From assembly GCF_009742725.1 (NCBI RefSeq), contig NZ_WPHG01000001.1, positions 62,001-126,000 of the forward strand: a stretch of DNA of 64,000 nucleotides, given 5' to 3'. Shown here in pieces: positions 34,591 to 42,686 of the stretch (the stretch's first letter is position 1; the number at the start of each line of letters is the position of its first letter). Position numbers and translations under genes: made by a program. The notes beneath the pieces are model-generated. The model did no database searches. It saw only the letters and a list, made by a program, of their open reading frames with translations, and was not told where the DNA came from. The DNA comes from Nitratireductor arenosus. GTDB lineage: Bacteria; Pseudomonadota; Alphaproteobacteria; Rhizobiales; Rhizobiaceae.

Positions 34591-35013
34591 CTACCCGGCC
34601 GAAAGCGCAGCGACCACCTCTTCGGGGATGGTCTTGCCGCGTATGCGGTCAGGATCGTCGGGGTGCTTTTCGGCCCATACCCGGGTTTCGCGCGCCTCGA
34701 TAGCGAGTTCGTCGCCCTTGAACACGCGGTGCTGGACATCGAAGCTCGAGCGGCGCAGGTCGCCGACCCGGCTTTCGATGACGATCACGTCGCCATAACG
34801 CGAGGGCAGGATGAAGCGCGCCCCGGTGTCGACCATCGGAATGCCGACAATGCCGTAGGCCTTCGTCCAGGCGATTTTCTTCATGCCCAGCGCCTTTTCG
34901 AATAGATAGGCGGTGGAGGCGTCGAACATGGCGAAATAGCGCGGGTAGAAGACGATGCCGGCGGCGTCGCAATCGCCCCATTCGATCTCGACCTCGCGGC
35001 GATGAACGAGCAT
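34591..35013 (-). CDS. Acyl-CoA thioesterase, 4-hydroxybenzoyl-CoA thioesterase family
   Basis: 140 residues, hot-dog fold. The catalytic Asp lies in WGDCDAAGIVFYPRYF (about 12-27), the signature of the 4HBT family. It starts 13 nt after the thiolase stop and is the last gene of the minus-strand operon. It would hydrolyse an acyl-CoA, perhaps to release CoA from dead-end products; substrate unknown. A 22-nt gap separates it from the convergent MarR gene. Confidence 0.85.
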   Translation of the reverse strand: MLVHRREVEIEWGDCDAAGIVFYPRYFAMFDASTAYLFEKALGMKKIAWTKAYGIVGIPMVDTGARFILPSRYGDVIVIESRVGDLRRSSFDVQHRVFKGDELAIEARETRVWAEKHPDDPDRIRGKTIPEEVVAALSAG

Positions 35014-35026
35014 GGCCGCCGCTCCG

Positions 35027-36271
35027 TCAGCCCGCATCCGGGTTTTCGACCAGGACCGCGATCCCCTGCCCGCCGCCGATACAGGCCGCCGCGATGCCGT
35101 AACGCAGGCCGGCGCGGCGCAGCTCGCGCGCCACCGTGGTGGTGATGCGGATACCGGTCGCGCCCAGCGGATGACCGATGGCGATCGCCCCGCCATTGAC
35201 GTTGAGCTTGTCCTCGTCGAGGCCGAGCTCGCGCGCGCAGGCGATCGTCTGGGCGCCGAAGGCTTCGTTGATCTCGATGCGGTCGATCGCGTCGAGATCG
35301 AGCCCGGCCTCATCGAGCAGCGCCCGGATCGCCGGCGCAGGACCGATGCCCATAATGTGCGGCGGCACGCCGACCGTCGCGCCGGCGACGATGCGGGCAA
35401 GCGGTTTGCGTCCGTTGGCGCGCGCCTTGCTGGCGACGATGGCGGCCGCCGCCCCATCGACGATCGCCGAGGAATTGCCGCCCGTCTGCACCCCGCCGAA
35501 AGCCGGCCTGATCCTGGCCAGCATGTCGTAGGAGGACGGACGGATATGGCTGTCGGTGTCGACCGTCTCGATCTTGCGCGGCAGCCGGATGCCGCGCGCG
35601 TTGAAACCATCGACGGCAAAACTCTCGCTGACGACCGGCGTGATCTCGCCGGCCAAGAACCCGTCCGCCTGCGCGGCGAGCGCGCGGGCGAAGGAGCGTT
35701 CGGCGTAGCGGTCCACCTCTTCGCGGCTGATCCGGTAGTCGCGCGCCAGATTTTCGGCCGTGTCGCCCATGGTGCACGAGCAGGCCGGATCGAGCAGCGC
35801 CTCCCACAGGAAATCCTTGAACTCGACCTGGCCCATGCGGAACCCGGAACGGTGCGTGTAAGCGGCGACCGGATTGCGGCTCATCGATTCGGTGCCCACG
35901 CACAGCGCCGCCCCCACCCGCCGGCGTTCCACCAGCTCGGCCGCCTGCAGCACCACCTCGATGCCGGTGCCGCAAATGCGCTGCACCAGATGCGCCGGCC
36001 GTTCCACCGGCACCCCGGCATAAAGCCCGATATGGCGCGGCGTCATGTAGGCGTCGAACGAGGCCTGGGCCATCGAGCCGGCAATGGTGGTGCCGATCTC
36101 GCCCGGATCGAACCCGGCCTTGTCGAGCACGGCGCGTGCGACCTTGATGCCGAGATCGATCGGCGAGATCGCCGACAGCGCGCCGGTATAGTCGACGAAC
36201 GGCGTACGCGTGCCGTCGAGCAGCCAGGCGTCGTCGAAACTGAAACGCAGGCCCTGCGGGGTATCGGTCAT
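35027..36271 (-). CDS. Thiolase (acetyl-CoA acetyltransferase/3-ketoacyl-CoA thiolase)
   Basis: 414 residues. The nucleophilic Cys is in QRICGTGIEVV (about 100), and the two distal catalytic motifs are IAIGHPLGATG (His) and AACIGGGQGIA (second Cys). It cleaves 3-ketoacyl-CoA to acetyl-CoA and a shortened acyl-CoA. The ATG at 36271 is preferred; an upstream in-frame start at 36373 would reach into the operator region. It follows the biotin carboxylase gene with a 137-nt gap that holds the third operator, so it may have its own promoter. Confidence 0.9.
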   Translation of the reverse strand: MTDTPQGLRFSFDDAWLLDGTRTPFVDYTGALSAISPIDLGIKVARAVLDKAGFDPGEIGTTIAGSMAQASFDAYMTPRHIGLYAGVPVERPAHLVQRICGTGIEVVLQAAELVERRRVGAALCVGTESMSRNPVAAYTHRSGFRMGQVEFKDFLWEALLDPACSCTMGDTAENLARDYRISREEVDRYAERSFARALAAQADGFLAGEITPVVSESFAVDGFNARGIRLPRKIETVDTDSHIRPSSYDMLARIRPAFGGVQTGGNSSAIVDGAAAAIVASKARANGRKPLARIVAGATVGVPPHIMGIGPAPAIRALLDEAGLDLDAIDRIEINEAFGAQTIACARELGLDEDKLNVNGGAIAIGHPLGATGIRITTTVARELRRAGLRYGIAAACIGGGQGIAVLVENPDAG

Positions 36272-36375
36272 GTCGGTTTCAGCCTCTTGTGCACCGTCGT
36301 GAACATCGCCTGTCGTGGGGCGCGCGACATCGACGCGACGTCCCGCGCATGCCGTGCCCGCCGCCTTCGGCAATT

Positions 36376-36396
36376 AATGTTATTGACTATAACAAA
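36376..36396. promoter_or_regulatory. Operator related to the MarR site, upstream of the thiolase gene
   Basis: AATGTT-N9-AACAAA. The inner part TGTTAT-TGACT-ATAACA is a perfect 6-bp inverted repeat with 5-nt spacer. It has the same geometry as the site at 33887 and lies 104 nt before the thiolase start codon, within the operon between biotin carboxylase and thiolase. Confidence 0.6.
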
Positions 36397-36408
36397 ATGG
36401 CGCCGGAC

Positions 36409-38409
36409 TCAACCGGCCTGATCGCCGGCCGTCGGCTCTTTAGGGCCCGGATCGAGTTCGATCAGCAGGTCTCCGGCGCCAACCTGATCGCCTTCGCCGC
36501 GATGGACGGCCCGCACCGTGCCGGACACCGTGGCCGCAAGCGCGGTCTCCATCTTCATCGCCTCGATGACGGCCAGCGTATCGCCGGGCTCGACCTGGTC
36601 GCCCGCAACGACCGCGACCGAGCGCAAAAGCCCGGTGACGGGCGCCGTCACGCGCGAAGCGTCCGCGACCGGCGGCCGGGCGGCCAGCGGATCGGTTTCG
36701 CGGAACGCCAGACTATGCCCGTCCATATCGAGCCACACCATCCGCCCGGACACGAAAACCGTCACCCGCGCCGGCGTGCCGCCATGGACGTAGCGCAGTT
36801 CCTGGCCGTGCAACACGATCTCCGTCAGCGCCGCCGCGTCGCCATCCACACGGATCGCCGAGACGAGGCCACGCGCGATATCGGCCACGACATGGCGGGT
36901 GTCGCCGCCGCATGTCAGTGTCAGCGGGCAAGTCGCGACGGCGCTCGAGCGGAACCAGTCGCCGTCGACGTGAAGCGCCAGAACGGCGCCGGCGAGCGCG
37001 AAGTGCCAGTCCTGCAAGGCTTGCGCCCCCATCGCCGCGCGTCCGCTGCCGAGCAGGCCGTCGATGAAACCGGTGGTGACGCCGCCCTGCCTGAAGTCGC
37101 CCCCCTCCAGCAGATCGATCAAAAAACCGCGATTGGTCGTCAGGCCGAACAGCGGCCGCGCCCTGAGCGCCCGCACCAGCCTGTCGATCGCCTCGTCGCG
37201 GTTTCGGCCATGGGCGACCAGCTTGGCGATCATCGGGTCGTAGTGCGGCGAGACCCGGTCGCCCGCCGCAACGCCACTGTCGATCCGGATACCCGCCTCG
37301 CCGGTCCCGACCTGCGGCTGCCAGAACAGGATTTCACCGCTCTGCGGGCGGAAGCCGTCGGCCGGGTCCTCGGCGTAGAGCCTGGCCTCGATCGCATGGC
37401 CGTAAAAGTCGATATCCTCCTCGCGCAACGGCAAGGGCTCGCCCGCCGCAACGCGCAACTGCCATTCCACCAGGTCGATGCCGGTCACCATCTCCGTGAC
37501 CGGGTGTTCGACCTGGAGCCTGGTGTTCATCTCCAGGAAATGATGCTGGCGGTCGGCGCCGACGATGAACTCGACCGTGCCCGCCCCGACATAACCGACG
37601 GCCTTGGCCGCCGCGACCGCGTCCACCGCCATCGCCGCCCCCATCGCCGCATCGACGAAGGGCGACGGGGTTTCCTCCACGATCTTCTGATGCCGGCGCT
37701 GCGCCGAACAATCGCGTTCGCCCATATGCACGACATTGCCATGCGCGTCGGCGAACACCTGCACCTCGACATGGCGGGCCTCGGTGACGAGCTTTTCGAG
37801 CAGCACGCGCCCGTCGCCGAACGCCGCCTCGGCCTCGCGCCGCGCGCTTTCCAGTGCGGTGTTGAACGCCTCGGCCCGATCGACGCGCCGCATGCCGCGC
37901 CCGCCGCCGCCGGCCGCCGCCTTGATCAGCACCGGAAAACCGATCTCGCGCGCCGCCTCGGCCAGCCGTTCGGCCGACTGATCGGCCCCGTCGTAACCCG
38001 GCACCACCGGAACGCCGGCCTCGACCATCACCGCTTTTGCCCGCGCCTTGTCGCCCATGACGCGGATCGCGTCGGGCGGCGGACCGACGAAGACCAGTCC
38101 CGCCGCCTGGCAGGCTTCGGCGAAATCGGCGTTTTCCGACAGGAAACCGTAGCCGGGGTGGATCGCCTCGGCTCCCGTCGCCAGGGCGGCGGCGATCACC
38201 GCGTCGCCGTCGAGATAGGACAACGAAGCCTGTGCCCCGCCGATGCGCACCGCCTCGTCGGCCTGGCGCACGTGCAGCGCCGCGCGGTCGGCATCGGAAT
38301 AGACCGCCACCGTGGCGATGCCCATCCGGCGCGCGGTGGCGGCGATGCGGCAGGCGATCTCGCCGCGATTGGCGATCAGCAGGCGCGCGATCACGCCGCC
38401 GCCTTCCAT
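36409..38409 (-). CDS. Biotin-containing acyl-CoA carboxylase alpha subunit (AtuF/LiuD-like)
   Basis: 666 residues from the ATG at 38409; a GTG at 38394 just before IARLLIANRGEIA is a real alternative. Biotin carboxylase domain (about 5-445) with the ATP-grasp glycine loop (AAAGGGGRGM, about 160-169), and a C-terminal biotinyl domain with the modified Lys in EAMKMET (about 625). It carboxylates its own biotin with bicarbonate and ATP; the beta subunit, three genes upstream in the same operon, moves the carboxyl group to an acyl-CoA. The pairing with the AtuC-like subunit suggests geranyl-CoA or a similar branched enoyl-CoA. Confidence 0.9.
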   Translation of the reverse strand: MEGGGVIARLLIANRGEIACRIAATARRMGIATVAVYSDADRAALHVRQADEAVRIGGAQASLSYLDGDAVIAAALATGAEAIHPGYGFLSENADFAEACQAAGLVFVGPPPDAIRVMGDKARAKAVMVEAGVPVVPGYDGADQSAERLAEAAREIGFPVLIKAAAGGGGRGMRRVDRAEAFNTALESARREAEAAFGDGRVLLEKLVTEARHVEVQVFADAHGNVVHMGERDCSAQRRHQKIVEETPSPFVDAAMGAAMAVDAVAAAKAVGYVGAGTVEFIVGADRQHHFLEMNTRLQVEHPVTEMVTGIDLVEWQLRVAAGEPLPLREEDIDFYGHAIEARLYAEDPADGFRPQSGEILFWQPQVGTGEAGIRIDSGVAAGDRVSPHYDPMIAKLVAHGRNRDEAIDRLVRALRARPLFGLTTNRGFLIDLLEGGDFRQGGVTTGFIDGLLGSGRAAMGAQALQDWHFALAGAVLALHVDGDWFRSSAVATCPLTLTCGGDTRHVVADIARGLVSAIRVDGDAAALTEIVLHGQELRYVHGGTPARVTVFVSGRMVWLDMDGHSLAFRETDPLAARPPVADASRVTAPVTGLLRSVAVVAGDQVEPGDTLAVIEAMKMETALAATVSGTVRAVHRGEGDQVGAGDLLIELDPGPKEPTAGDQAG

Positions 38410-38475
38410 GAGCACGGGCGGGAGCGGCAATTGCCAAACGGCGACATCGGGTCAGATCCTCGCAAGGCCATGCGA

Positions 38476-39642
38476 CTACCCGCGCGCCTTGTTGCTCGTG
38501 CCCGGCAGCGTGCCTTCCAGCTTGCAGATGATGCCGAGCATGATTTCGTCGGCGCCGGCCCCGATCGACACCAGACGCGTGTCGCGAAAGGCGCGGCTGA
38601 CGGGATTGTCGAGCGTATAGCCCATGCCGCCCCAATATTGCAGACAGGAATCTGTGAGCTCGCGCGCCAGGCGCCCGGTCTTGAGCTTGGCCATCGAGGC
38701 GAGCCGAGTCACGTCGCGCCCGGCGACATATTGTTCGATCGCGCTCCAGGTCAGCGCCCTGAGCGCCTCGACCTCGGTCCTGAGTTCGGCGAGCCGGAAA
38801 TGCACCACCTGATTGTCGAGCACCGGCTTGCCGAAGGTCGTGCGCGCGCCGGCATAGTCGATCGTCAGGTCGATCAGACGGTCGAATCCCTTGAGCGAGC
38901 TCGCCGCCGAATACAGCCGCTCCTCCTGGAACTGCAGCATCTGCATGGTGAAGCCCATGCCCTCCTGGCCGATCAGGTTGCGCCGCGGCACCCGCACCTC
39001 GTCGAAGAACAATTGCGCGGTATCGGACGAATTCATGCCGATCTTCCTGATCTTCTGGCGCGAGATGCCTTTTGCATCCATCGGCACCGCGATCAGCGAC
39101 TTGTTCTTGTGCGGCGGGCCGTCCGACGTGTTGGCGAGGAGGCAGCACCAGTCGGCCTTCATGCCGTTGGTGATCCACATCTTGGTGCCGGAAATGACGA
39201 AATCGTCGCCGTCCACGCGCGCCGTCGTCTTGACGGCGGCGACGTCCGAGCCGCCGCCGGGTTCCGACACGCCGAGACAGCCGACCACGTCGCCGGCGAT
39301 CGAGGGGGCGAGAAACGTCTTCTTGACGTGATCGGACCCGAACCGGTTGAGCGCCGGCGTGCACATGTCGGTATGCACCCCGATCGCCATCGGCACGCCG
39401 CCGGCCGCGCACAGGCCGAGTTCCTCGGCCATCACCATCGAATAGGAAAAATCGAGACCCAGCCCGCCATAGTCGGGGTCGTATTTGATGCCGAGCAGGC
39501 CGAGATCGCCGAGCTTCTTGAAAAGGTCGTGCGAGGGAAATTCCTCCGCCGCCTCCCAGGCGTCGACATGGGGATTGATCTCGGTGTCGACGAACTTGGC
39601 CACGGTACGGCGCAGATTGTCGTGCTCGGGGGTGAACTGCAT
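38476..39642 (-). CDS. Acyl-CoA dehydrogenase (AtuD/isovaleryl-CoA dehydrogenase-like)
   Basis: 388 residues; AGGAAGGA lies 9 nt before the ATG at 39642, preferred over the ATG three codons upstream, which abuts that sequence. The flavin-binding and substrate motifs are present (CLGVSEPGGGSDVAAV; KMWITNGMKADW; YWGGMGYTLDNPVSRAFRD). The C-terminal position that carries the catalytic Glu in short- and medium-chain enzymes is Ala (IGAGADEI). As in isovaleryl- and long-chain-type enzymes, the base is probably the Glu in FQEERL. It oxidises a methyl-branched acyl-CoA and passes electrons to ETF. Confidence 0.9.
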   Translation of the reverse strand: MQFTPEHDNLRRTVAKFVDTEINPHVDAWEAAEEFPSHDLFKKLGDLGLLGIKYDPDYGGLGLDFSYSMVMAEELGLCAAGGVPMAIGVHTDMCTPALNRFGSDHVKKTFLAPSIAGDVVGCLGVSEPGGGSDVAAVKTTARVDGDDFVISGTKMWITNGMKADWCCLLANTSDGPPHKNKSLIAVPMDAKGISRQKIRKIGMNSSDTAQLFFDEVRVPRRNLIGQEGMGFTMQMLQFQEERLYSAASSLKGFDRLIDLTIDYAGARTTFGKPVLDNQVVHFRLAELRTEVEALRALTWSAIEQYVAGRDVTRLASMAKLKTGRLARELTDSCLQYWGGMGYTLDNPVSRAFRDTRLVSIGAGADEIMLGIICKLEGTLPGTSNKARG

Positions 39643-39673
39643 CGCTGTCATTCCTTCCTGTGTGCCTGGACGC

Positions 39674-41284
39674 TCATCCCCGTGCCACGCCGAACGCGTT
39701 GGGCCTGAGATCACGCCCAGCGCCTTCCGCAGCGATCTGCAGGCACAGCCCTAGCACGCGCCGGGTGTCGCGCGGGTCGATGATGCCGTCGTCCCACAGC
39801 CTGGCGGTGGCGAAGAGAGCCGTCGACTGCGCCTCGACGCCGGCGCGTATGCCGGCGCTCATCTTCGCAAGCTGCGCCTCGTCGGGCTCCGCGCCGGAAG
39901 CCGCCGCCTTGCCGCGACTGACGATCTCCATCACCTTGGCCGCCTGCGCGCCGCCCATCACCGCGGTGCGCGCCGAGGGCCACGAAAAGATGAAACGCGG
40001 CGAGAACCCCCGCCCGCACATGCCGTAATTGCCCGCGCCATAGGAGCCGCCGAGAATGAAGGTGAATTTCGCCACCCGCGCATTGGCGACCGCCTGGATC
40101 ATTTTCGAGCCGTGCTTGATCGCGCCGTCGCGCTCGGCCCGCGAGCCGACCATGTAGCCGGTGGTGTTCTGCAAAAAGACCAGCGGCGTGCCGGCCTGGT
40201 CGCACAGTTGGATGAACTGCGCCGCCTTGAGCGAGCCGGTCGGCATGATCGGGCCGTTATTGGCGAGAATGCCGACGCGATGCCCCTCGACACTGGCATG
40301 GCCGCAGATCGTGTCGGGCGAATGGGCCTGCTTGAATTCCAGAAAGTCAGACCCGTCGACGATGCGCGCGATCACCTCCTTCATGTCGAAGGGCGCCTTG
40401 TCGTCGGCCGGCACGATGCCCATCAGTTGCTCGGCGTCGTAAAGCGGCGGCGCGGCCGGCCGCGCGGGCGCGACGGCGTCCCAGCCGATGGTCTTCATGA
40501 TCTCGCGGCCATAGGCGATCGCCTGAATGTCGTCCTCGGCGACATATTCGCCAAGCCCGGTAACCGTGCCGTGCAGGTCGGCCCCACCCAGTTCCTCGTC
40601 GTCGGCCTCCTCGCCGATCGCCGCCTTGACCAGCGGCGGGCCGGCCAGAAATATCTTCGAGCGCCCGCGCACCAGAACGACATAGTCCGACAGTCCCGGC
40701 AGATAGGCCCCGCCCGCCGTCGAGGATCCGTGCACGATGGCGATCTGCGGAATGCCGGCGGCCGACAGCCGGGCCTGGTTGGCGAAGGAGCGTCCGCCTT
40801 CCACGAACATCTCGGCCTGGTAAAGCAGGTTGGCGCCGCCGCTTTCGACCAGATAGATCAGCGGCAGCCGGTTCTCGAAAGCGATCTCGTGCAGGCGCAG
40901 CGCCTTCTTCAGCCCGATCGGCGGGATCGTGCCGCCCTTGATGCCGGAATCCGAAGCCGAGACGATGCAGCGCCGGCCGGCCACCACGCCGATGCCGGCA
41001 ATGGTGCCGCCACCCATGATGGTCTTGCCGCCATCGTCGTCGTGCATCTTGTAGCCGGCGAGCGTGCACAGCTCGATAAAGGGCTGGCCGCGGTCGAGCA
41101 GCCGCTCGACACGCTCGCGCGGCAGGATCTGACCCCGCGCCTCGAACCGCGCCCGGCGCGCGGCCGAATTGTCGCGCACGCGCTGCTCGAGCGCCCGCAC
41201 CTCGCCAAGCTTGCCGGCCATCGCCTCGGCATTGGCCGCAAAATCCTGAGAGCGGACATCGAGGGCGGACGACAGCGCCGGCAT
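39674..41284 (-). CDS. Acyl-CoA carboxylase carboxyltransferase (beta) subunit, AtuC-like
   Basis: 536 residues; the start overlaps the upstream SDR stop by ATGA. Two crotonase-like carboxyltransferase halves are present. The N-terminal half (ELCTLAGYKMHDDDGGK; GGGTIAGIGVVAGRRC; SGIKGGTIPPIGLKKALRL; LSDYVVLVRGRSKIFLAGPP in part) reads like geranyl-CoA carboxylase AtuC rather than methylcrotonyl-CoA carboxylase, from my memory of those families. It transfers carboxyl from biotin to the gamma-methyl of a 3-methyl-2-enoyl-CoA. Its partner is the biotin carboxylase in the same operon. Confidence 0.88.
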   Translation of the reverse strand: MPALSSALDVRSQDFAANAEAMAGKLGEVRALEQRVRDNSAARRARFEARGQILPRERVERLLDRGQPFIELCTLAGYKMHDDDGGKTIMGGGTIAGIGVVAGRRCIVSASDSGIKGGTIPPIGLKKALRLHEIAFENRLPLIYLVESGGANLLYQAEMFVEGGRSFANQARLSAAGIPQIAIVHGSSTAGGAYLPGLSDYVVLVRGRSKIFLAGPPLVKAAIGEEADDEELGGADLHGTVTGLGEYVAEDDIQAIAYGREIMKTIGWDAVAPARPAAPPLYDAEQLMGIVPADDKAPFDMKEVIARIVDGSDFLEFKQAHSPDTICGHASVEGHRVGILANNGPIMPTGSLKAAQFIQLCDQAGTPLVFLQNTTGYMVGSRAERDGAIKHGSKMIQAVANARVAKFTFILGGSYGAGNYGMCGRGFSPRFIFSWPSARTAVMGGAQAAKVMEIVSRGKAAASGAEPDEAQLAKMSAGIRAGVEAQSTALFATARLWDDGIIDPRDTRRVLGLCLQIAAEGAGRDLRPNAFGVARG

Positions 41285-42159
41285 CAGCCCGCATCCTCCC
41301 CGGCAAGGGCCGCGGGCATCACGGCGCGGTGAAACCCGTCGAAGGCGGCGATCCGGCTCTTTGCCTTCACCGGGTAGAGCGGGCTGCCGAGCGGCGCGCC
41401 GCCGTCTATCGGCACGGTGACCCCGGTGACGAAGGACGCCGCCGGCGACAGCAGGAAACACACCACCGACGACACTTCGGCCTCGACCCCGATGCGTCCG
41501 ACCGGCACGTGATCCTTCAGATGCGGGATCAGCGCCCTGGTCATGCCGTCATAGGTGTCCATGCCCGACGAGGCGATCCAGCCCGGCGCGACGGCGTTGA
41601 CCCGCACGCCGTGCTGGCCCCACTCATAGGCCGCCGTCTTGGTCAGATTGACCATGCCGGCCCGCGCCGCGCCCGAATGTCCCATGCCCGGCATGCCGCG
41701 CCACATATCGGCGGCCATGTTGACGATCGCGCCGCCATGTTTGCGCATCGACTGGCAAAACGCCTCGCGCATCACCAGGAAACCGCCGGTCAGATTGTTG
41801 GCAACCACCGCCTCGAAACCACGCTTGGAGATCGCCTCCAGCGGCGCGGGAAACTGCCCGCCGGCATTGTTGACCAGCCCGTCAATCCGCCCGTGGCGTT
41901 CCACGACGCCGGCCAGCGCCTGTTTTACCGCCGCCTCGTCGCGAATATCGAAGGCCCGCGCCTCGGCGCTGCCGCCATCGGCTTCGATTTCGGCAGTGAC
42001 CGCCTCAAGCTTGTCGGGCTTGCGGCCGGTGATGACGACGTGGGCGCCGAGTGCTGCCAGTTCATGCGCGATGCAACGGCCGATGCCCGACCCGCCGCCG
42101 GTGACAAGATGGACCTCGCCGGCAAAGCAGTCGTCCCGCAAAATGCTTCGATAGCCCAT
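41284..42159 (-). CDS. Short-chain dehydrogenase related to peroxisomal trans-2-enoyl-CoA reductase
   Basis: 291 residues, first gene of the minus-strand operon (GGAGG 6 nt before the ATG). The nucleotide-binding TGGGSGIG and NNAGG motifs are intact, and RIGVEAEVSSVVCFLLSPAA matches the PECR/2,4-dienoyl-CoA reductase branch. The usual catalytic Tyr of YxxxK is Val here (VNLTK) and the catalytic Ser is Ala (NMAAD), so a classical SDR mechanism is unlikely. A role in reducing an enoyl- or dienoyl-CoA intermediate is inferred. Pseudomonas atu clusters also contain SDR genes. Confidence 0.82.
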   Translation of the reverse strand: MGYRSILRDDCFAGEVHLVTGGGSGIGRCIAHELAALGAHVVITGRKPDKLEAVTAEIEADGGSAEARAFDIRDEAAVKQALAGVVERHGRIDGLVNNAGGQFPAPLEAISKRGFEAVVANNLTGGFLVMREAFCQSMRKHGGAIVNMAADMWRGMPGMGHSGAARAGMVNLTKTAAYEWGQHGVRVNAVAPGWIASSGMDTYDGMTRALIPHLKDHVPVGRIGVEAEVSSVVCFLLSPAASFVTGVTVPIDGGAPLGSPLYPVKAKSRIAAFDGFHRAVMPAALAGEDAG

Positions 42160-42194
42160 CGCGCGCCTCCTCCGCAGCGACGACGCTAATCAAC

Positions 42195-42210
42195 GTTGAC
42201 GTAAACGTCA
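42195..42210. promoter_or_regulatory. Perfect 16-bp palindrome TTGACGTAAACGTCAA, divergent promoter
   Basis: Arms TTGACGT/ACGTCAA with a 2-nt centre. It lies 35 nt before the SDR start codon and 91 nt before the SCP2 start codon. The form resembles, from memory, the boxes of LiuR-type (MerR-family) regulators of branched-chain acyl-CoA catabolism in proteobacteria. It is unlike the MarR-type sites in this window. Confidence 0.65.
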
Positions 42211-42301
42211 ATCGACTGCTATCACCGGCCTGCCCGTCGCCTTGCCGGCGGAAGAAACCGACATCGCCACAAAGGCGCACGCCGCCACGAGGAGAAAGCC
42301 C

Positions 42302-42583
42302 ATGAGCCTTGATTCGATCGCAGCAAAAATCGGCGAGCGCCTCGCTGATTCCGGATTCGACAAATCGGTGAAGTTCGACCTCGGCGAGGCCGGCGCCATC
42401 ATGATCGACGGCACCAGCGTCTCGACCGGTGACGGCGACGCGGACTGCACGATTTCCATGTCCAAGGACGATTTCGAGGCGCTGGTCGCCGGCGAACTCA
42501 ACCCGACGGCCGCCTTCATGCAGGGCAAGATGAAGGTCGACGGCGACATGTCGGCGGCCATGGCCTTGAGCCAGGTGCTCTGA
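42302..42583 (+). CDS. SCP2-domain (sterol carrier protein 2-like) protein
   Basis: 93 residues, a single SCP2 domain (KFDLGEAGAIMIDGTSVSTGDGD in two halves; FMQGKMKVDGDMSAAMAL near the end). GAGGAGA precedes the ATG. These small cytosolic proteins bind hydrophobic acyl-CoAs or lipids and are often found beside branched acyl-CoA oxidation genes. It is divergent from the carboxylase operon and shares its palindromic operator; a clean terminator follows. Confidence 0.9.
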   Translation: MSLDSIAAKIGERLADSGFDKSVKFDLGEAGAIMIDGTSVSTGDGDADCTISMSKDDFEALVAGELNPTAAFMQGKMKVDGDMSAAMALSQVL

Positions 42584-42611
42584 TCCGAAAGCCTGCCTTG
42601 CCACGACAAGC

Positions 42612-42637
42612 GCCTGGCGCTCCGCGCCGGGCTTTTT
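42612..42637 (+). terminator. Rho-independent terminator after the SCP2 gene
   Basis: GCCTGGCGC pairs with GCGCCGGGC (one G-U) around a 3-nt loop, followed directly by TTTTT. This is the clearest intrinsic terminator in the window. Confidence 0.8.
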
Positions 42638-42686
42638 GCTGACTGCATCCCGCCGAGCGGCTGGATGCGAAGTCGCGGGACGCGTC

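Noticed and set aside
36289-39708. Very long open frame on the plus strand (over 1100 codons) opposite the carboxylase genes
   Set aside because: It is antisense to biotin carboxylase, acyl-CoA dehydrogenase and thiolase genes with full motifs. The translation is Arg/His-rich low complexity, a typical GC-rich shadow.
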